From: DAOPYU01 sp942493245
GTDB lineage: Bacteria; Sumerlaeota; Sumerlaeia; UBA8349
Direction: 5' to 3'
Assembly: GCA_942493245.1 (NCBI GenBank)
Contig: OW818685.1
Location: forward strand, 2,170,001-2,234,000
DNA length: 64,000 nt
Of this stretch, positions 63,104-64,000 are shown in pieces. The notes beneath the pieces are model-generated. The model did not search any database. It was not told the DNA's origin and saw only the letters and a program-made list of their open reading frames with translations. The translations under genes were made by a program, and so were the position numbers. Position 1 is the first letter of the stretch. The number at the start of each line of letters is the position of its first letter.

Positions 63104-64000
63104 GACTGTTTTTCACCTCCTGCTGGAGGTGGACCACCGGCGCCAGGCCCGTCAGGTGGGGGAGCGCCTTGTGGCTGGGAACCAGGGGGAGTCTGTCCGT
63201 CCGCAGGTTTTTCCTCTGTCCCCCTGTCGTTGCCCGATTTCGTATCGGGAGCGGAGGCGAGATTCAGTGAAACAAGTTTGGTGAGGGCCACCGGGTTGCT
63301 CACCCCATTCGGATCGGCAAAAACGAGAGTGATTTCGACGGCCAGGGGAAGGGTTTCCTTGCTGGTCCATTCAGCCACCCATTCCGTTCCGTCAAAGTAC
63401 ACAACATCAAAACTGACAATGTTGGGGGCCAATTCGAACATTTGCGAGGATTGGGTTTGGGTCTCTTGCTCGTCTTGTGTGGCGAGAGGATCGGTTTGGT
63501 TTTCAGGTTCCGCAAAGTTACCCGTCGGCACGATATTACGCAGCATGACGAGCATGGGCAATTCGGTGGCGGTGGGGGCTGTGAGGAAAACACGCAGTTC
63601 GCACAGGTCGGCACGGTTGTGGGTACCGGCGCCGTGGATCTGGCCGGTAGAGACGAATTGAAGGCTGTCGGATTGGAGCCAGGGTTCCTGCTCCGTATCA
63701 ATTGCATTCAGTTCCGGACTGGTTGTTCGGAAGTCGAGCGGTTTTTCAGGGGGGAACAAGAGATCCACGAGGGTTTCGGTAACTTCCTCGGAAACGTTAC
63801 CCGTAGAGTCCGGGTTCGATTCCGGAGCGTTTTCTGAAACACCGGAGGACGGAGTATTCTGGCGGCTTTGAGAAGAAACGGAAGTCGAGGGGCTTCCCGT
63901 TATTTCGGGCGGCTCGGTGTCAAGTCCTTCAAAGGTGATACCGGTCCTGGAATCGGGCGACAGGGCGCAGCGCAGGTGTTGCTCGAGGAGCGAGAAAACG
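63100..64000 (-). CDS. gspJ: GspJ-like minor pseudopilin, C-terminal part
   Basis: Partial: the frame stays open to the window edge, so at least the last 300 residues are seen and the N-terminal prepilin helix is missing. The visible start SLLEQHLRCALSPDSRTGITFEG fits the region after the N-terminal helix of GspJ. A low-complexity insert (about 40 Ser/Asn/Pro/Glu-rich residues) follows, then a beta-rich domain (GTHNRADLCELRVFLT, IVSFDVVYFDGTEWV) and a Pro/Gly-rich tail. Assignment rests on those segments and on direct overlap with gspK. The remaining gsp genes (E, F, G, H, I) are expected beyond the window. Confidence 0.7.
   Translation of the reverse strand, partial: VFSLLEQHLRCALSPDSRTGITFEGLDTEPPEITGSPSTSVSSQSRQNTPSSGVSENAPESNPDSTGNVSEEVTETLVDLLFPPEKPLDFRTTSPELNAIDTEQEPWLQSDSLQFVSTGQIHGAGTHNRADLCELRVFLTAPTATELPMLVMLRNIVPTGNFAEPENQTDPLATQDEQETQTQSSQMFELAPNIVSFDVVYFDGTEWVAEWTSKETLPLAVEITLVFADPNGVSNPVALTKLVSLNLASAPDTKSGNDRGTEEKPADGQTPPGSQPQGAPPPDGPGAGGPPPAGGEKQS

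Noticed and set aside
63805..63825. A tRNA T-arm-like sequence (GGTTCGATTCC)
   Set aside because: No acceptor stem, D-arm or anticodon arm can be built around it, and it lies inside the gspJ frame.

Overview
The window is a GC-rich (by eye) bacterial chromosome segment with 32 protein genes I can support, one of them cut by the right edge. No rRNA, tRNA or CRISPR array was found. The gene families point to a Gram-negative, polysaccharide-degrading bacterium of the kind seen in the PVC group, Sumerlaeota or Hydrogenedentota: Tat-exported Gfo/Idh/MocA oxidoreductases, HEAT plus DUF1080 proteins, CotH/LamG/lamin-tail proteins, a hydrazine-synthase-alpha-like SUMF1 fusion, SBBP and 'ELWxxDGTxxGT' repeat proteins, and a type II secretion locus. 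The phylum cannot be fixed from the sequence alone.

Layout. 0-5.3 kb: a large secreted dihaem/propeller/SUMF1 protein and a cytidylate-kinase-like protein. 5.5-14 kb: a palindromic repeat element, an NtrC-type regulator, DAHP synthase (aroF), a GT-C glycosyltransferase whose first codons contain a perfect terminator hairpin, a repeat lipoprotein and folD. 14-25 kb: a CotH-type surface protein, a B12-binding radical SAM protein, an isolated dnaN, a D-lyxose-isomerase-like cupin that has lost its usual metal ligands, and an SBBP-repeat protein. 25-38.5 kb: a same-strand carbohydrate cluster with two copies of a Tat-Gfo/Idh plus HEAT-repeat module (the second carrying a DUF1080 3-keto-glycoside hydrolase/lyase domain), a cupin, two TIM-barrel isomerases/epimerases, a TPR lipoprotein and a cytoplasmic Gfo/Idh enzyme. 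This looks like an oxidise-at-C3, cleave, re-reduce pathway for glycosides. 38.6-47.8 kb: lexA, a double-domain acyl-CoA dehydratase activase, an HMGL-type aldolase and a VIT/vWA protein. 47.85-49.51 kb: an intact IS1380-like element with a 5-bp target duplication. 49.5-51.8 kb: a clan-A-like glycoside hydrolase fused to ThuA.

The most striking region is the minus-strand type II secretion operon at 52-64 kb: gspJ (partial), gspK, gspL (PilM/PilN-like), gspM (PilO-like), a gspC-like gene with a duplicated periplasmic domain, and gspD. The order from gspL on mirrors pilMNOPQ. The secretin is 2081 residues long and carries about 19 tandem N1-like (secretin_N) repeats where GspD normally has three. 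If the repeats stack as in GspD, the channel would have a periplasmic tunnel far longer than usual.

Transcription signals. Several sigma-70-like promoters are clear. Long perfect hairpins sit after many genes; a few have a U-run, but most do not. In many genes a Shine-Dalgarno sequence selects an internal start codon over the longest frame; those starts are used below.
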